DNA of 64,000 nt, taken from assembly GCA_018296165.2 (NCBI GenBank), contig JACKQL020000020.1, positions 806,001-870,000 of the forward strand. The letters run 5' to 3'. The position numbers and the translations under genes were made by a program. The stretch is from Termitomyces sp. T153. Taxonomy: Eukaryota; Basidiomycota; Agaricomycetes; Agaricales; Lyophyllaceae. Below the pieces are notes generated by a model. That model was not told the DNA's origin. It worked only from the letters and a program-made list of their open reading frames with translations, and searched no databases. Below are positions 22,412 through 34,036 of the stretch, piece after piece; within the stretch, counting starts at the first letter, position 1, and the number at the start of each line of letters is the position of its first letter.

Positions 22412-24230
22412 GCGATTCGTCGCATGGTTTAATTGATTGGACAATCCCCTCTGTATTGTAGAACCGTAATAATGGACTGTTTGGGCCTTTTCAATATGTT
22501 CGACGTTAAGAGAAACTTAGGATTTTAAAGACGTACAATGTATCTACTACGAGACTCGCCCACCCAATCCTCTTTAACCGATAGTTGCCTGTACTCCATG
22601 TTCTCCATCAACTGCCCTGTTCTCTCCCACTTTTTATAAGCAAAACGAGACAAACATGTCGAGACATCGAAACTTGGCTAGTGCGACCAACAATGACTTG
22701 AGAAAAGTAGTCTACCCGTCATAGGAATCAAGGACAAGTGATAGCTACAGGGTGTATGGCTGACAGAAAACGTATCTTCATTGAGCCTTGAAACGATTCA
22801 GAACTCGGAATATTCTACTGTGATGGAGTATATTCACGGCTTCCAGTCTCATCGTCGTCACCTTCTGGATCAGATACAGAGGACTCCGAAGAAGAATCAC
22901 TTGACGCTGAGTCATCGGTCATGCTATCTGGAACTATGTTCCTGTGCTGAAGACGAACAAGACCAGTGGTGGTGATTCGAAACAGGTCATAATACTTATA
23001 CTCAGGGAGGATGATATAAAGTGCTGGCGTACCATCTCAATATAGCACCTCTGAATCCTCTTCGATGCACTCAATGTCCACGCTTGACGGATACGCCTGT
23101 CGTTGCTGCTTGACAGCTACATTCGAGGCTGCGAGTTCGGGTATAAAACATCTGCACGCGCGCTAGTAGGTCACTTGAAGGTATTGCATGGGGTCCTGAG
23201 CGCTTGCTGGGAAGGTGAGAATGAGCTGGGCACCGAGGAGATGTTGAGTTTTCCGAGGATCGACTCTAGCATGCATATGCGAAAGAGTCAAGAATGAGAA
23301 GAACAATACCACGCTGAAATCGCACATCTTCGTCTTCAACTTCAAGCTTTTCGTGGAATCAAGTTCAAAAAAAGCAACAAAAGAGGTCCCTTATCTTATC
23401 AGATTTATATGTCCGGTCGGGTCGGAATCTGCGAAGACCTAGACGGCAAGACAAAAGGGACAACGTCCTACTAAAATGGACTTTATCTCAGTCCGTCCCC
23501 TTTACATTTACTTTCTTTTTTCTCAATCTATTCACTCTCACACTTCATTGATTTATAACAACACATACTTGCTACCCTACGACACATCGCCGTCCCATCC
23601 CACCGAACAAAGCCATACAAAAACTTCACCAGGAAGAGCCCGGATCAAACGATTACATACATCATATATTACATCACGTTACCTTAGCTATAGCTTTTAC
23701 CTTGTCGGCATTAAACAGAGATCATCAAACTCGATCCCATCAAAGAACCAACTCATTTTGTTTTGGACACCAGTTCTGATCGAGTTGGACCAATCGACCC
23801 TAGACTCCATCTTCCCTTTTCATCTACCTGAAACTCCATTTTAGTTGGCCTTAAGACGGCCTTACACTTTGAAAGGCTTTCATCGCTGGTTGCCAAATCC
23901 TGTCTCGTGCTTCTATGCGAGGTTCTCGCACAAGCCTCCTCACCTCATACCTTTCACGGGCCAGCCTAAAGTTTATAACATAATTGAAGAAGCCTGAGCG
24001 GTCTCCACTAAGCTCATCCCTTCAATTCTCAACCTGCAGCTAGACCACCCAAGTTCTTATCAAATACGTCGAAGCACGCCCGCTCTTCTGAAACAGAATC
24101 GCCAGTGACATGTGACAGCGAGTGCATCCGATGCTTCCACCTTACTTCAACGAGCCAATTCTGCTCTCAGGTACCTCCCGATGCTTGCCCAACGAGTGAC
24201 TCAAAAAAGCTCTGGCTTCCTCGAACTCAC
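22412..24230. other. Intergenic region upstream of laccase
   Basis: 1.8 kb with normal CG content. The open frame at 23476-23844 is Ser/Thr/His-rich without a recognisable domain, and the frames near 22.8-23.3 kb are short. I do not support a gene here. It presumably includes the laccase promoter. Confidence 0.45.
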
Positions 24231-24232
24231 AT

Positions 24233-24238
24233 ATAAAG
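24233..24238 (+). promoter_or_regulatory. TATA box of the laccase gene
   Basis: TATAAA within CACATATAAAGGACAC lies 39 bp before the laccase ATG at 24272. Confidence 0.55.
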
Positions 24239-24271
24239 GACACCTGATCCTCAATATTTTTCCCATCCACG

Positions 24272-26417
24272 ATGCTAGGAAATCTTCTTGTCTTTGCTGT
24301 CGGCCTTTCGTGGATTGTTAATGCCGTCACAATTGGCCCTACAGGTCGCTTGGTCATTAACAACAAAAGAATCGCCCCTGACGGTTTCCTTCGCCCGTAA
24401 GTCCTCTGTAGCCCTTCGCATGACTGAGGTTGAAGTAGTGCAGGAGTACTCTAGCTGGGGATACTTTTCCTGGCCCTGTAATTGTCGGTAAAAAGGTACG
24501 ATGAATAGGATAGGCACTGTACCATGAACCCAGCTCACAAAAAATGCTGTAGGGTGATCGATTTAGTATCAATGTGACCAACCATTTGACTGACCCCAGC
24601 ATGTATCGTGCGACCACCGTCGTAAGCTTGTTTTCTCCTTCGAATCTGCCCTACACTCACTCCATCCGCAGCATTGGCACGGTGTATTCCAGAATGGCAC
24701 CAACTGGGCGGACGGGGGCGCAATGGTCTCTCAGTGTCCTATCGTACAAAACTCGTCCTTCCTCTATGATTTTCAAGTCTTTGACCAGGCAGGAACTTTC
24801 TGGTACCATTCTCATTATTGTGCGTTTCTACCTGTTTTCGTAAGGAATATTAGCTTATCCAGCTCAAGCTGTTCAATATTGTGATGGGCTCCGTGGAGCA
24901 TTCATCGTGTATGATCCCCAGGACCCGTACAAGCACCTGTACGACGTCGACGACGGTTAGTTCCCCTATGACCTATACCTATATTACTCATTTACACCAT
25001 TTTACAGAGTCTACCATTATTACGCTAGCTGACTGGTAAGCTTCGTGTCATTCACTATGTGTAACCAACGTCGACTGACATTCCTTATGCAGGTACCATC
25101 TAGTTGCTGTCCAGCACCCTGCTCAGCCGGTCACAACACTTATCAACGGCCTCGGCCGCACGAGCGCAATGGATGTCAACAACACCAGCACCCCACTGGC
25201 TGTTGTCAATGTCACTAAAGGCAAACGTTACCGTTTCCGCATTATCGGTCTCTCCTGCGATTCGCCCTATAATTTCACGATCCATCATCACAATTTTACC
25301 ATCATCGAGACCGACGGCGAATACACCACTCCACTTGATGTGGACTCTCTTTGGGTGTACGCCGGTCAGCGGTACTCCGTTATCATGAACGCTGATCAGC
25401 CCATCAACAACTACTGGATCCGCGCCGACCCTCTATCCACCAGGCAAAAAGCAGGGTTTGACAGCGGGCGGAACTCTGCGATCTTGAGATACGCTGGTGC
25501 ACCAACAGAGGAACCTACGACCCACGCCATCTCTAAGCACCCACTCAATGAAGTCGATCTCCACAACCGAAACCAAAAGAAATCTCCTGGTGAACCACGA
25601 CTCGGTGGCGCGGATATCGTCATCCCAATCCGGCAGCGGTACCATGACAATAATCAAACCTTCGACATCAACAATGTTACATTTAGACCTCCTACTGTCC
25701 CGGTACTCCTTCAGATCCTTAATGGCGCGTTTGACATAGATCATTTGATGCCAAAAGGAAGCATATATAAACTCAAGGCGAATTCGTCGGTCGAGTTGCA
25801 AATTTATGGCCTTAGCCGTGGAGGACCCGTGAGTGCATCGAACCTCTATTCAGCGCACCTTCATATCTAGATTATTTTCGTGAGCATCCGTACCATCTGC
25901 ATGGGGTATGTCATCACAAAGCATCATTTCATCCTGGCTGATTTCTTCGTATATAGCACGCCTTCTACGTCGTTAAAGAGCCTTATAGCAATATGTTCAA
26001 CTGGGTCAATCCTGTGTACCGAGACACTATCAACACAGGGCTCGACAGCAACCTCACCGTCATTCGATTCTTCACGGACAATTCGGGTCCTTGGTTTCTC
26101 CATTGGTATGTTCTCATCTCCCAACGTTGTATGAACGTCTTACAATTGCGGGTCTAGTCATATTGACTGGCACATTGACATGTACGTTTGGTTTCTTTTC
26201 AATTTATCTAATTGGTACTAATGTATTGTGGGGCAGGGGCTTGGGAATTGTTTTCGCAGAGGACCCAGAAGGCACCAAGGCTCATAACAAGCCGATACCT
26301 CGTTAGCTTTCTCGTTATCCCGACGTTGAACATCGCTGACGCATATCAACCATAGCTGCGTTCGATAAGTTGTGCCCGGATTATGAGGCGCATAACCCTG
26401 ACAAGGCGTACGAGTAG
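24272..26417 (+). CDS. Laccase (secreted multicopper oxidase)
   Basis: The enzyme oxidises phenols at a T1 copper and reduces oxygen to water at a T2/T3 cluster, outside the cell. Twelve exons join in frame to 523 residues: 24272-24396, 24444-24495, 24553-24621, 24672-24819, 24863-24955, 25008-25035, 25093-25828, 25885-25905, 25957-26105, 26158-26181, 26237-26301 and 26356-26417. Residues 1-18 ([18 protein letters not shown]) form a signal peptide, and the mature start VTIGPTG is typical. All four copper signatures are present: HWHGVFQ, WYHSHY, HPYHLHGH and [12 protein letters not shown]. The axial position ten residues after the T1 Cys is Leu, usually linked with medium to higher redox potential. 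Several N-glycosylation sites occur. Two exons are only 21 and 24 nt and each carries copper ligands. No inactivating change was seen. Confidence 0.95.
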
Positions 26418-26726
26418 TCCAATCCTTCAGAATCTCTGCATGGGTCGCCCACCTCTGTCAGATATAGCTTGTTGAAGCTGGTTTGAAGCCAAGAAGTTTA
26501 AGTTACAGATGATCATTTTGTTCGATGTGCTCTATTGTAAAAAGAAGTAGTTTATGTCAAACGAAAATTTGAATTACGCCCACTCCATCCGTGGTAGTTC
26601 GAACGTTCATTGAACAACGGCAGATCTTCTATATAGGAGAGGTCTATAAGGGGCAAGCGTCAACAAATGACGCGGGAAGGCACTGGCAACTTCACCACAA
26701 CCGCTCACCGCTCTCTCCACTCCCAG
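26418..26726. other. Laccase-Rab18 intergenic region
   Basis: About 310 bp. A TATATA lies at 26630-26635, roughly 90 bp before the Rab18 start. Nothing else is seen. Confidence 0.5.
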
Positions 26727-27639
26727 ATGGCTCCGACGTCTCAAGCCAATTCAGCTTCGTCACCCATAAATTGCAAATTGCTGCTCATAGGCAACTCCTC
26801 TGTTGGCAAGAGTAGCTTACTGCTTCGATTCTCCGACGAACAGTGGCTACCAGAAGACGAAAGCAGTGCAACTATTGGTGTGGACTTTCGAGTGAGCCGG
26901 AACATCATGTTTGACATCATGATGTCTTCAGAATAGGAGCTTACACTGTCATTGTAGGTGCACAGGATGGATGTGAAAGGGAAGAAAGTTAAGCTTAGCA
27001 TATGGGTGAGCATTAGCTCTACCAGTATCAACTTGTCTCATTATACTCTTGTATATCAGGACACTGCAGGCCAGGAACGATTCCGTACGATAACATCATC
27101 GTACTATCGTGGCGCACAAGGTATCATACTCGGTATGATCTCCTCACTACCGACATGCGCCCTCACTCTTCACGCGAATGTCTCATCCCAGTGTATGATG
27201 TGGCAAATCGCGAATCGTTCGATGCTCTCCCACGGTGGTACAGCGAACTAGAAACATACGTCTCAAATTCTGTAGTCAAGATCCTTGTCGGAAACAAACT
27301 CGACAAGGTATCATCCCACTCCTCCTTGCCACGGGGCTATCTTTTCTGACCCATCAATCTCAGGAATTTTCGCGCCAAGTATCTACTGAAGAGGCACAAG
27401 CATTTGCAAAACGGATGAACTCGCTATTCATCGAAGCTTCCGCGAAGACCGCAGTCAATGTCAACGAGGCGTTCCAAGAAGTCGTCGAGCAAATCCTCGA
27501 GACACCTGAACTTTGGGAGGGACAGAAAGCTGGACACAATACGGACGGTGGTCGGGGAGGTATGCCGGGCGGTGTACAGGTCGTTGGGCTTTCTGACCAA
27601 AAAGGGCACAGTGCCCAAGCTGATGGCTGTGCTTGTTGA
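26727..27639 (+). CDS. Rab18-like small GTPase
   Basis: A membrane-traffic switch; Rab18 proteins act at the ER and lipid droplets. Exons 26727-26891, 26958-27005, 27060-27132, 27192-27307 and 27364-27639 join to 225 residues. All G motifs are intact: [11 protein letters not shown] (P-loop), the switch I Thr in [19 protein letters not shown] (switch II), GNKLDK and EASAKT. The C-terminus GCAC supplies a CXC geranylgeranylation signal after a glycine-rich linker. The start [12 protein letters not shown] was chosen because it precedes the conserved KLLLIG strand by a short leader of usual size; an upstream in-frame start at 26667 would add 20 residues. Introns are 54-66 nt. It is a likely housekeeping gene. 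Confidence 0.94.
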
Positions 27640-27873
27640 TCATGAACGCTCACGAGGCTGGTATAGAAGGGTTTTGCACGCGTTTCTTTCTTATCTATAT
27701 CATACATCGTGTGTTATCTATATCTAGAATGACTAATGAGAGGATGTTGTGAAGTCGAGTTGCATTAATGGTGTAATAGTTGATATCACGATTACAGAGT
27801 ATACCTCAAGTCTGGAGCCCTGTTACCCAACCTCCGAAGGTTCGCAGCTGTGAATTTGTTCACTTAACCGGTT
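27640..27873. other. Convergent intergenic region
   Basis: Separates the 3' end of Rab18 from the 3' end of the minus-strand transporter relic. No feature seen. Confidence 0.4.
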
Positions 27874-30127
27874 TCTTGTCGAGCTTTCTCGGGGGCGTCT
27901 CGTTTGTTGTTGATCCTGATGTAGGACAAGACGGCGATTTAGAGGACAAATGAAACCGATTCCGACCAAACATAAGCTCAATAACATCTGAAGAGTCAAC
28001 ACAAATGACTTAGTTTATAGAAAGATACAATATAATTGTTGCGTCCAAGAATGTAGCGAGGTGCATCTTGACCACGGTAGATGTCACACGCGAACGCACC
28101 GCTAAAGTTGCCAATGCCAGTATGCATCGCCATACCGATTCCACGCTTGTACTGGCCTGCAAGGTTATTTCCTGACCTATACAGGCATGTTAGACAGAAC
28201 GTCTTCGAAGGCTCTATTACGAAGAGGTGGATACCACGCTACAACTCCAGGGAAAGCAGAGTACGATCCTGCGACAACGAAGGTGCCGAAATATTTGACG
28301 CCATGAGCAACGTTGGAGATGTTGATGGCAAATCCGAAGGCGCACATCAGCAGCCCCGCCAGAATGAACGGCGAGCGCTTGATCTTGTCGGATAAGTAAG
28401 CGAAGATATATAGAACGATGGCTGTGGGATCAATGAGAAAAAATCATATAAATGGGAAGGAAAATACTGCAGCTTACTGGCGAAGTCAAACGGCGGCACT
28501 GTTAAGAGTTGACCGAATGCTGTGGAATCTCCGAAACTGGATGTCAAAGAAGAAGGTGTGCATAATGAATGTCACGAACGAATTGATGATGCTCCTAAGC
28601 GTTGGTTCTTATCAGTAATCAAGACTCAAGGACTGCTTATTAGGATCACACTCACGGTAGGAATAGTGTGATTCCATAAACTGTGGGATATATTTGAATC
28701 TGTATGACAAGCTTGGAGTGACTTATGTCGAGCGATGACCGACATATATATCAAAATGTGAAGCCATATCTGCCAATCCCTAACCGCCGACCAGAAGTGA
28801 CGCATTTCGAAGTGTTCCTCCTCACCAACCGAAGAGTTATCGTATTCTGACAATCAATCAATCTATGAACGTCAGGGATATACCAACATACTTTTCTTCC
28901 AAATGATGTAAGAACGTTCTTCAGGTGTCAAAAAGCCCACGATAGCAGGGAAATCGATCATCACTAGTAGTAGAGGGCTCATCAGAGTCATCAAGAGAGT
29001 TCAAGGTTTTTCAACTTTCCTACGAGAGCGAGTACACCTGCAGACGGTCAAAATACCTTCCAGGATCTGCTCAAACATTAATTCAAGCGTGGGAACAGGG
29101 TTAAATGCCTACAAAGATCCATGACCATCCCTCGACCTCCCACACCGTTCATATGACCGATGCCAAATGCCAAAAGGCCAGAGAATGCACCTGCTACGGA
29201 CGCGGCTCCAAAGAAAACACCTATTCGATATTGTAATTTGTAGCGTGGGTACCATATGCTAAGGCTATCAAATGCCGTTTATTATCAGCATATACATGAC
29301 GTGTTGTTTTGACCACGTACTAGTATACGACTCCCGGGAAGAGACCTGCTTCAGCGACACCGAGACAGATACGGACACCGACGAGTTGAGGGTAACTAAA
29401 TATAGATGTCGGAGGTTCAGAAGTTTGCGCGATTGAACTTACGTCTTGACTATTCCCATTAACGTTCTTTGAATCACGATGTCAATATCATATCAAGTTC
29501 TACACATAAATTCCTTACACAACGACGCCCCACAGAATCTATCACACCAGATCAGTTCTGCACCACAAAAGAGAGAGAAATCGACGCACGGTAATCCCCG
29601 GTAGCCATCTTGTAAGTTATAGAAGACGGATGCAGATGCCTCGATGGTTTGAACTTCTTGAGCACAAGGCTGGAATAATAATGAGTTGCACTGACACTTC
29701 ATGACCTGCGGACATATGTACTTGGCAGGGCATTCAAAGATACAGTATGGCTAGAACAGAGGACTCGGTCCTCGTATGGAAAGATTTGAATTTTAAGGGC
29801 TCACAATGAAGTACATAGTCTAGTAAAACCTAGATAAGACGGCATATGCATGATCTGGTGTAGAACGCACCAAGGTGATATTGTACTGGTTTCCTGTCAA
29901 GTGGAGTTGTTTTGCCAGCCCCTGCAACTTCGCATTTCCTTTTCATGAACATGAGCTTGCAATGTGAAGCTCCAATAAAAGATGACATGCCGATGTTGTC
30001 TGAACAAAGAAAGAATTAGATCATGGGTAAAGAAAATACCAAAGAGGAATTTGCCTCGATCGATCAAGGACAGCAGATATAGCAGAGCTAGGATAGGTAT
30101 AAGACGCGCGTCAACCTTCCTGTACAC
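27874..30127 (-). pseudogene. MFS transporter of the allantoate/nicotinate permease type, probably broken
   Basis: The minus strand carries, in order, RKVDARLIPILALLYLLSLIDRG (TM1, near 30120), a QYNITL-like segment, VLKKFKPSR, LVGVRICLGVAEAGLFPGVVY (near 29330-29400), a RIGVFFGAASVAGAFSGLLA stretch followed by IGHMNG, ILEGILTV, VGFLTPEERSYIIW, EEEHFEMRHFWSAVRDWQIW, FGQLLTVPPF, VLYIFAYLSDKIKRSPFILA, GTFVVAGSYSAFPG, NNLAGQYKRGIGMAMHTGIG and a C-terminal AVLSYIRINNKRD. This is the anion:cation symporter branch (Dal5/TNA1-like). Most gaps can be introns, but near 29128 the frame changes inside GGR-EGWSWIF without splice sites, the last 150 bases need two frame changes, and no good start exon was found. 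I therefore call it a relic, although assembly error or unusual introns could explain some breaks. Confidence 0.72.
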
Positions 30128-31206
30128 GACAGATGACTACATATTTATATAATGGCAGTCGTTGCATCAGGGAATATAAGAGCGGACATTGGCGGCCAGT
30201 GCTCCGTAGATTCAGACCAAGTGACTCTCGTGTGATGTTTTCTTCCTATCAAATGCACACAGAGACATGACAGAATGATCAGCTGGTTATCAGTGCCTAG
30301 TGTCGCCCTGTAATGAGTAGTTCGAGAGTCTCTAATGTGACATGATGAGATACGTCAAGAGGCGTTATGAACACAGCTTTCATTTGGCGACGGCCGCACG
30401 TTAGTATATACTAGGGATTCGCATTTTTGATTTACAACACATCTGGCAGCAGAGTCTTCATGATGGAGCCGAGTACGCGGCTCTATTTACACCTATTATA
30501 ACACCTCGTGATGTTCTCCGCGGCTGCAGAAGACTCGTGAGCAATAGCTCAACAATTATGAACAAGCGTGAGATTTGAACAGAATCATCACGTCTTGTAG
30601 CGGTCAAGCTCGATAGCAAACACGGCTGGTCAAGTCAGTAAGAAATGCCAAGTTGTCTTGCGTTGCAGGAATGGGCGTGTGAGCGCCGCCATAGATTACC
30701 ATCGTAGTTAGACCGGAGACGCCAGAGACGCAGAAGGCCTAAGGCCTAAGGGCTTATCAAAAGAAAAGCACAAACATCTCGTTTGTAGAACTCCGAGGGA
30801 GGATGGCGGGGAGATGGCGTATATGTGAGTGGTAAGGTGAAAGACGAGGTGTGTATAGTACAAGCCGAAAATGCGAGGCGGTGAGATCAAAGACTGAACG
30901 GAGCCAAGCTGAACGGAGCTGGTTAGACTATGAAATATCTCTGACTAATCTCGCAGCAATTTTGAAAGCTCGAGCGCGAGGCACGGACTTTGTCTGAGCA
31001 CGTGAGTGATTTTGATGGTAAACTCCGGGCAACCTTTTCTTGTTCTTTTTGGAAACACATATAGTATATCTTTGGGATTTTTAATTGCTGTGGAATTTCT
31101 TGGTTTCCATTTCATGATAGTGGATGTCTTGCTCTGATCAAGTTCCAACTCAAGTGCAGTGTGTCATGGCGTCTATTAAAGATAAGAAATTCAGAGTATG
31201 TTTGCT
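30128..31206. other. Intergenic region
   Basis: 1.1 kb between the transporter relic and the kinase 3' end with normal CG content. Short frames only, and no gene is supported. Confidence 0.45.
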
Positions 31207-32714
31207 TTAATCCGGACAATGCTTCCCAATCCACTCGTCCTCTAGTAGCTGCTTTGGCGTCTGTCTGTTCTTCGGATCCCACTGTAACATCTTTCTCATG
31301 AATTGCAGAAACAGATCTCTTTCTCCTTCGTACTTTTCCCAAAACGTCAATGTCGTCTCCACATCGTTCAACGTTAGTGGCGGAATCTCAACTCCACCAA
31401 TGAATTTTCCTAAGATCCAATTTTGTCAGAAACAACGCAGGGCAAGATCATGACAACGTATAAGTATACCCACCCTCTGGAGAGAAGAACTTAGATGCCA
31501 GTGAGCCCCGTGCAAGGAACTCAGGTGGTGGAGGTCCCATGATGGCAATCATTTCAGCTAAATGGGTGCGACCGCGGTAGGTATGATATTCATTATCAAA
31601 CCCATTGAATAGGCTCGCGTCTTCGAAAATATCCCAGATCTTAGAATCGACTTGAATCAATCAACTAGAAGCAGATTGATTGTCTGATCACCTACCAAAC
31701 AAGCGATACTCCAGACATCGACCTCATAGCACCAAGGGACGTTAAGAATGACCTCTGGGGAGCGGTACTTATCTGGTTGTGCATCGTTAACATGCTTTTC
31801 CCCTCCCCATACTGCATGGCCAAAGTCACAGATGATGGGGACTCCACAGGCATTGTTAGGATATTCAATTTCGCGAGATAGGTAGATAAATCGTCCATTG
31901 ATTTCTTTACGCGGCGAGGGATTCTCCAGCTCGGCCTGCTCAAACTTCTCGAGAGAGGTAGGGTCTGTAATGTTTAACATCACATTACTTGGGCTGATAT
32001 CTGTGTGGTTCAAAATAAATCTCTTGGATTATGTACTACTAGGGAAGTGTCCTCACCTGTATGGATAACCTGGCACTCTTGAGCATAATCTAGAGCGAGG
32101 AAGAGCCGCTTCAGCATAAAGGCAAGGATAGGAGGGAATAGACGGTCAGTATCTGGATTGAGTCTTAAGAAGTTTCCTATGTTTCCCCATAGCGGTGGGT
32201 GGACGAAACATTGGTGTTCGCCATCAGGTCCAGTAATTATGAACTCGTTGAGTAGGGGACGTATAGTCTCCCTTCCCCGATGGTTCTCGGGGCCTTGCTC
32301 TAAGCGTCGGTAGGCAGCCAACTCCTGCAAGTTATATTCCTCCAAGATGGATGAAAGGACGCAGATCTTCAAACAAACGTAGCGGCCTTCCTTCAAGTCT
32401 CGAGCAAGCCAGACAGTTGAAGTCCTGCCATAGCCCAGCTTTCCAACGACCTGATATTGAGAACTGATCACTTCCCCGATCCGTACGGGGTAATACCACT
32501 CGGCCTGGTACCCATCAAAATTCTCTTCCTCCACAAGTTCATCCAGGCTGATCCTCTCGAAATTTGAGTTGGAGAAATCCTTGATCGTCCCATGCTGATG
32601 CGAGGGTGGGAAATTGTCAATGAGACGGCGAAGGGGGGAAGATGGTTTCCAAGCTGAACGAAAGAGGTTGACTCGAAAGAATCTGAAGAGTTCAAGAAGT
32701 CTGTTCATAAACAT
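31207..32714 (-). CDS. SRPK-like protein kinase 1 (443 residues)
   Basis: Family members phosphorylate Ser in Arg/Ser-rich or other proteins; the target here is unknown. Minus-strand exons 32057-32714, 31696-32000, 31474-31639 and 31207-31409 join in frame. An amphipathic basic N-terminus (MFMNRLLELFRFFRVNLF) precedes the conserved WYYPVRIGEVISSQYQVV. The glycine loop is LGYGRTSTVWLARD and the ATP Lys lies in YVCLKI. The catalytic loop reads IHTDISPSNVM, the metal site CDFGHAVW, and the peptide anchor YRSPEVIL. SRPKs normally have HTDIKPEN, so the loop lysine is replaced by Ser. It is a diverged, inverted relative of the three kinases at 40-46.5 kb. The last intron is GT-AG, while its relatives use GC-AG at the same place. 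The start at 32714 aligns with the relatives; an in-frame ATG at 32735 would add seven residues. Confidence 0.88.
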
Positions 32715-32975
32715 TTTGTGATAATAAAGGAACATCAGTCAAGTCAAGTTACTTTTATAAGGGCTGGTTGTGCACATACAATTGTGATCAAAGCTGAATA
32801 AAGGGATCATCCTCGGTTTCCTAATCAGGGATGGCACTTTTGTTTCCTTCCGACACATGATCTTGTAGGTGCCCATATCCATGCAGAATATCGTACTTTT
32901 ATTGTGCATACAACCATTCCCGCAAACAATAACATTTTATGTTCTCTCACTGCTGGCAGCCAATCATGTTTTCAA
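32715..32975. other. Upstream region of kinase 1
   Basis: About 260 bp that should hold the minus-strand kinase promoter. TTATAA lies near 32755 (reads the same on both strands). Confidence 0.4.
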
Positions 32976-33152
32976 GGGAAAAACTGGGAAAGAAACCTGT
33001 TATACCATTTCTGGACAGTGTATTTCCAATGGAAAAAGGCTTTAAACAATGGAAGAAGCCTTTTTGCAAAGGAAAAATCTATCAAATAAATGGTATGACA
33101 GGTTTTTGTTTCCATTTTTCCAATGGAAACAGGTTCTAGTGCCAGTAGTGTC
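32976..33152. mobile_element. Hairpin-forming miniature element (MITE-like)
   Basis: The left arm GGGAAAAACTGGGAAAGAAA continuing to ACCATTT (32976-33010) is an imperfect inverted copy of 33089-33121, which reads AAATGGTATGACAGG and on to CCATTTTTCC. A second inverted pair, AAAAAGGCTTT and AAGCCTTTTT, sits in the middle. A partial copy of the right half lies at 8830-8905. There is no coding capacity. Exact ends and target duplication could not be fixed because similarity to the 8.8-kb copy runs 20-30 bp past the palindrome. Confidence 0.6.
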
Positions 33153-33609
33153 TTCTCTATTTCTGCTGCTGATATTCCCGTGCCTAATTGTTTCAATGAA
33201 GATAGAAGAACCCGGTACCATTGTCAATGCCCGAGGTCTGCAGAGCTTGACGCGATTATGTGTCTTCTCCAAAATACAGCCAGCACAATTCTGATTACTC
33301 CAGAAAAAACAATAACAATAGATTATGACGTATGTCGCGGTATTCATAAGTCTGTTGTAATTGACAACTTGTATTTGTTTTCAGAGCTGCCGACTTTCCC
33401 TGCTTGATACCCACAACAACATATATCTTGTTTTCGACAAGTTTCTATATACTCGCCTTACTAGTACAAATCAATCTTGTGCACAATTCGGAATATCAAC
33501 AATAATCGTATGATGCATAAATCCAAGGCATGATGGAGGTCCTGGAGCACATAATCATTCTAGATCGACAAGCAAACCTACTCTACTCATTTATAGATAA
33601 TTCTAACTG
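33153..33609. other. Intergenic region
   Basis: No supported gene. Frames are short and without motif. Confidence 0.4.
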
Positions 33610-34036
33610 ATGTCAGTCTCCTCTCCATCAACCACTTCCGGCCAGCCCGGCTACGAAATCAATACAACCCCTGAATGGGACGCAGCAACGAACAATTATA
33701 TAAGGATCGGAGCTGTCAAGGTAAGATTCTTCTCCTCTTAATTCGAATGGCAGAAGGATTAAAACTGACGATTGCAAACAGAAAGTCGGCAAAGTCCATT
33801 GTCACGACATCCTGTAAGATGACCGACTCATTGACGTTACTGTCCCATATACTTACAAATTCATCAGTTATCGACCTGATAAGGGTCCGACCCCGGTCCA
33901 CAAGTCTACATACAACCCAAAAGATCCCGAATTTATCATCAGTGTTCTCATTACGCCAGTGTATGGAAAACCTCGAGTTCATCATATATACAAGGACGGT
34001 AGGGGAACCATGAGGATGTTTGACACGCGCGAGTAG
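33610..34036 (+). CDS. Small conserved-looking hypothetical protein, 103 residues
   Basis: Three exons (33610-33720, 33782-33813, 33868-34036) with GT-AG introns of 61 and 54 nt join in frame to 103 residues. The product starts MSVSSPSTTSGQPGYEI and ends GRGTMRMFDTRE. It contains the segments KVGKVHCHDIL across a 32-nt exon and PEFIISVLITPVYGKPRVHH in the last exon. There is no signal peptide, membrane segment or known domain that I recognise. The model depends on splice signals only, but phase agrees at both junctions and the last exon is open for 56 codons. Function unknown. Confidence 0.5.

Noticed and set aside
22412..24230. Possible gene from the 122-residue frame at 23476
   Set aside because: Ser/Tyr/Thr-rich with no motif, no splice-supported continuation and no TATA relation.
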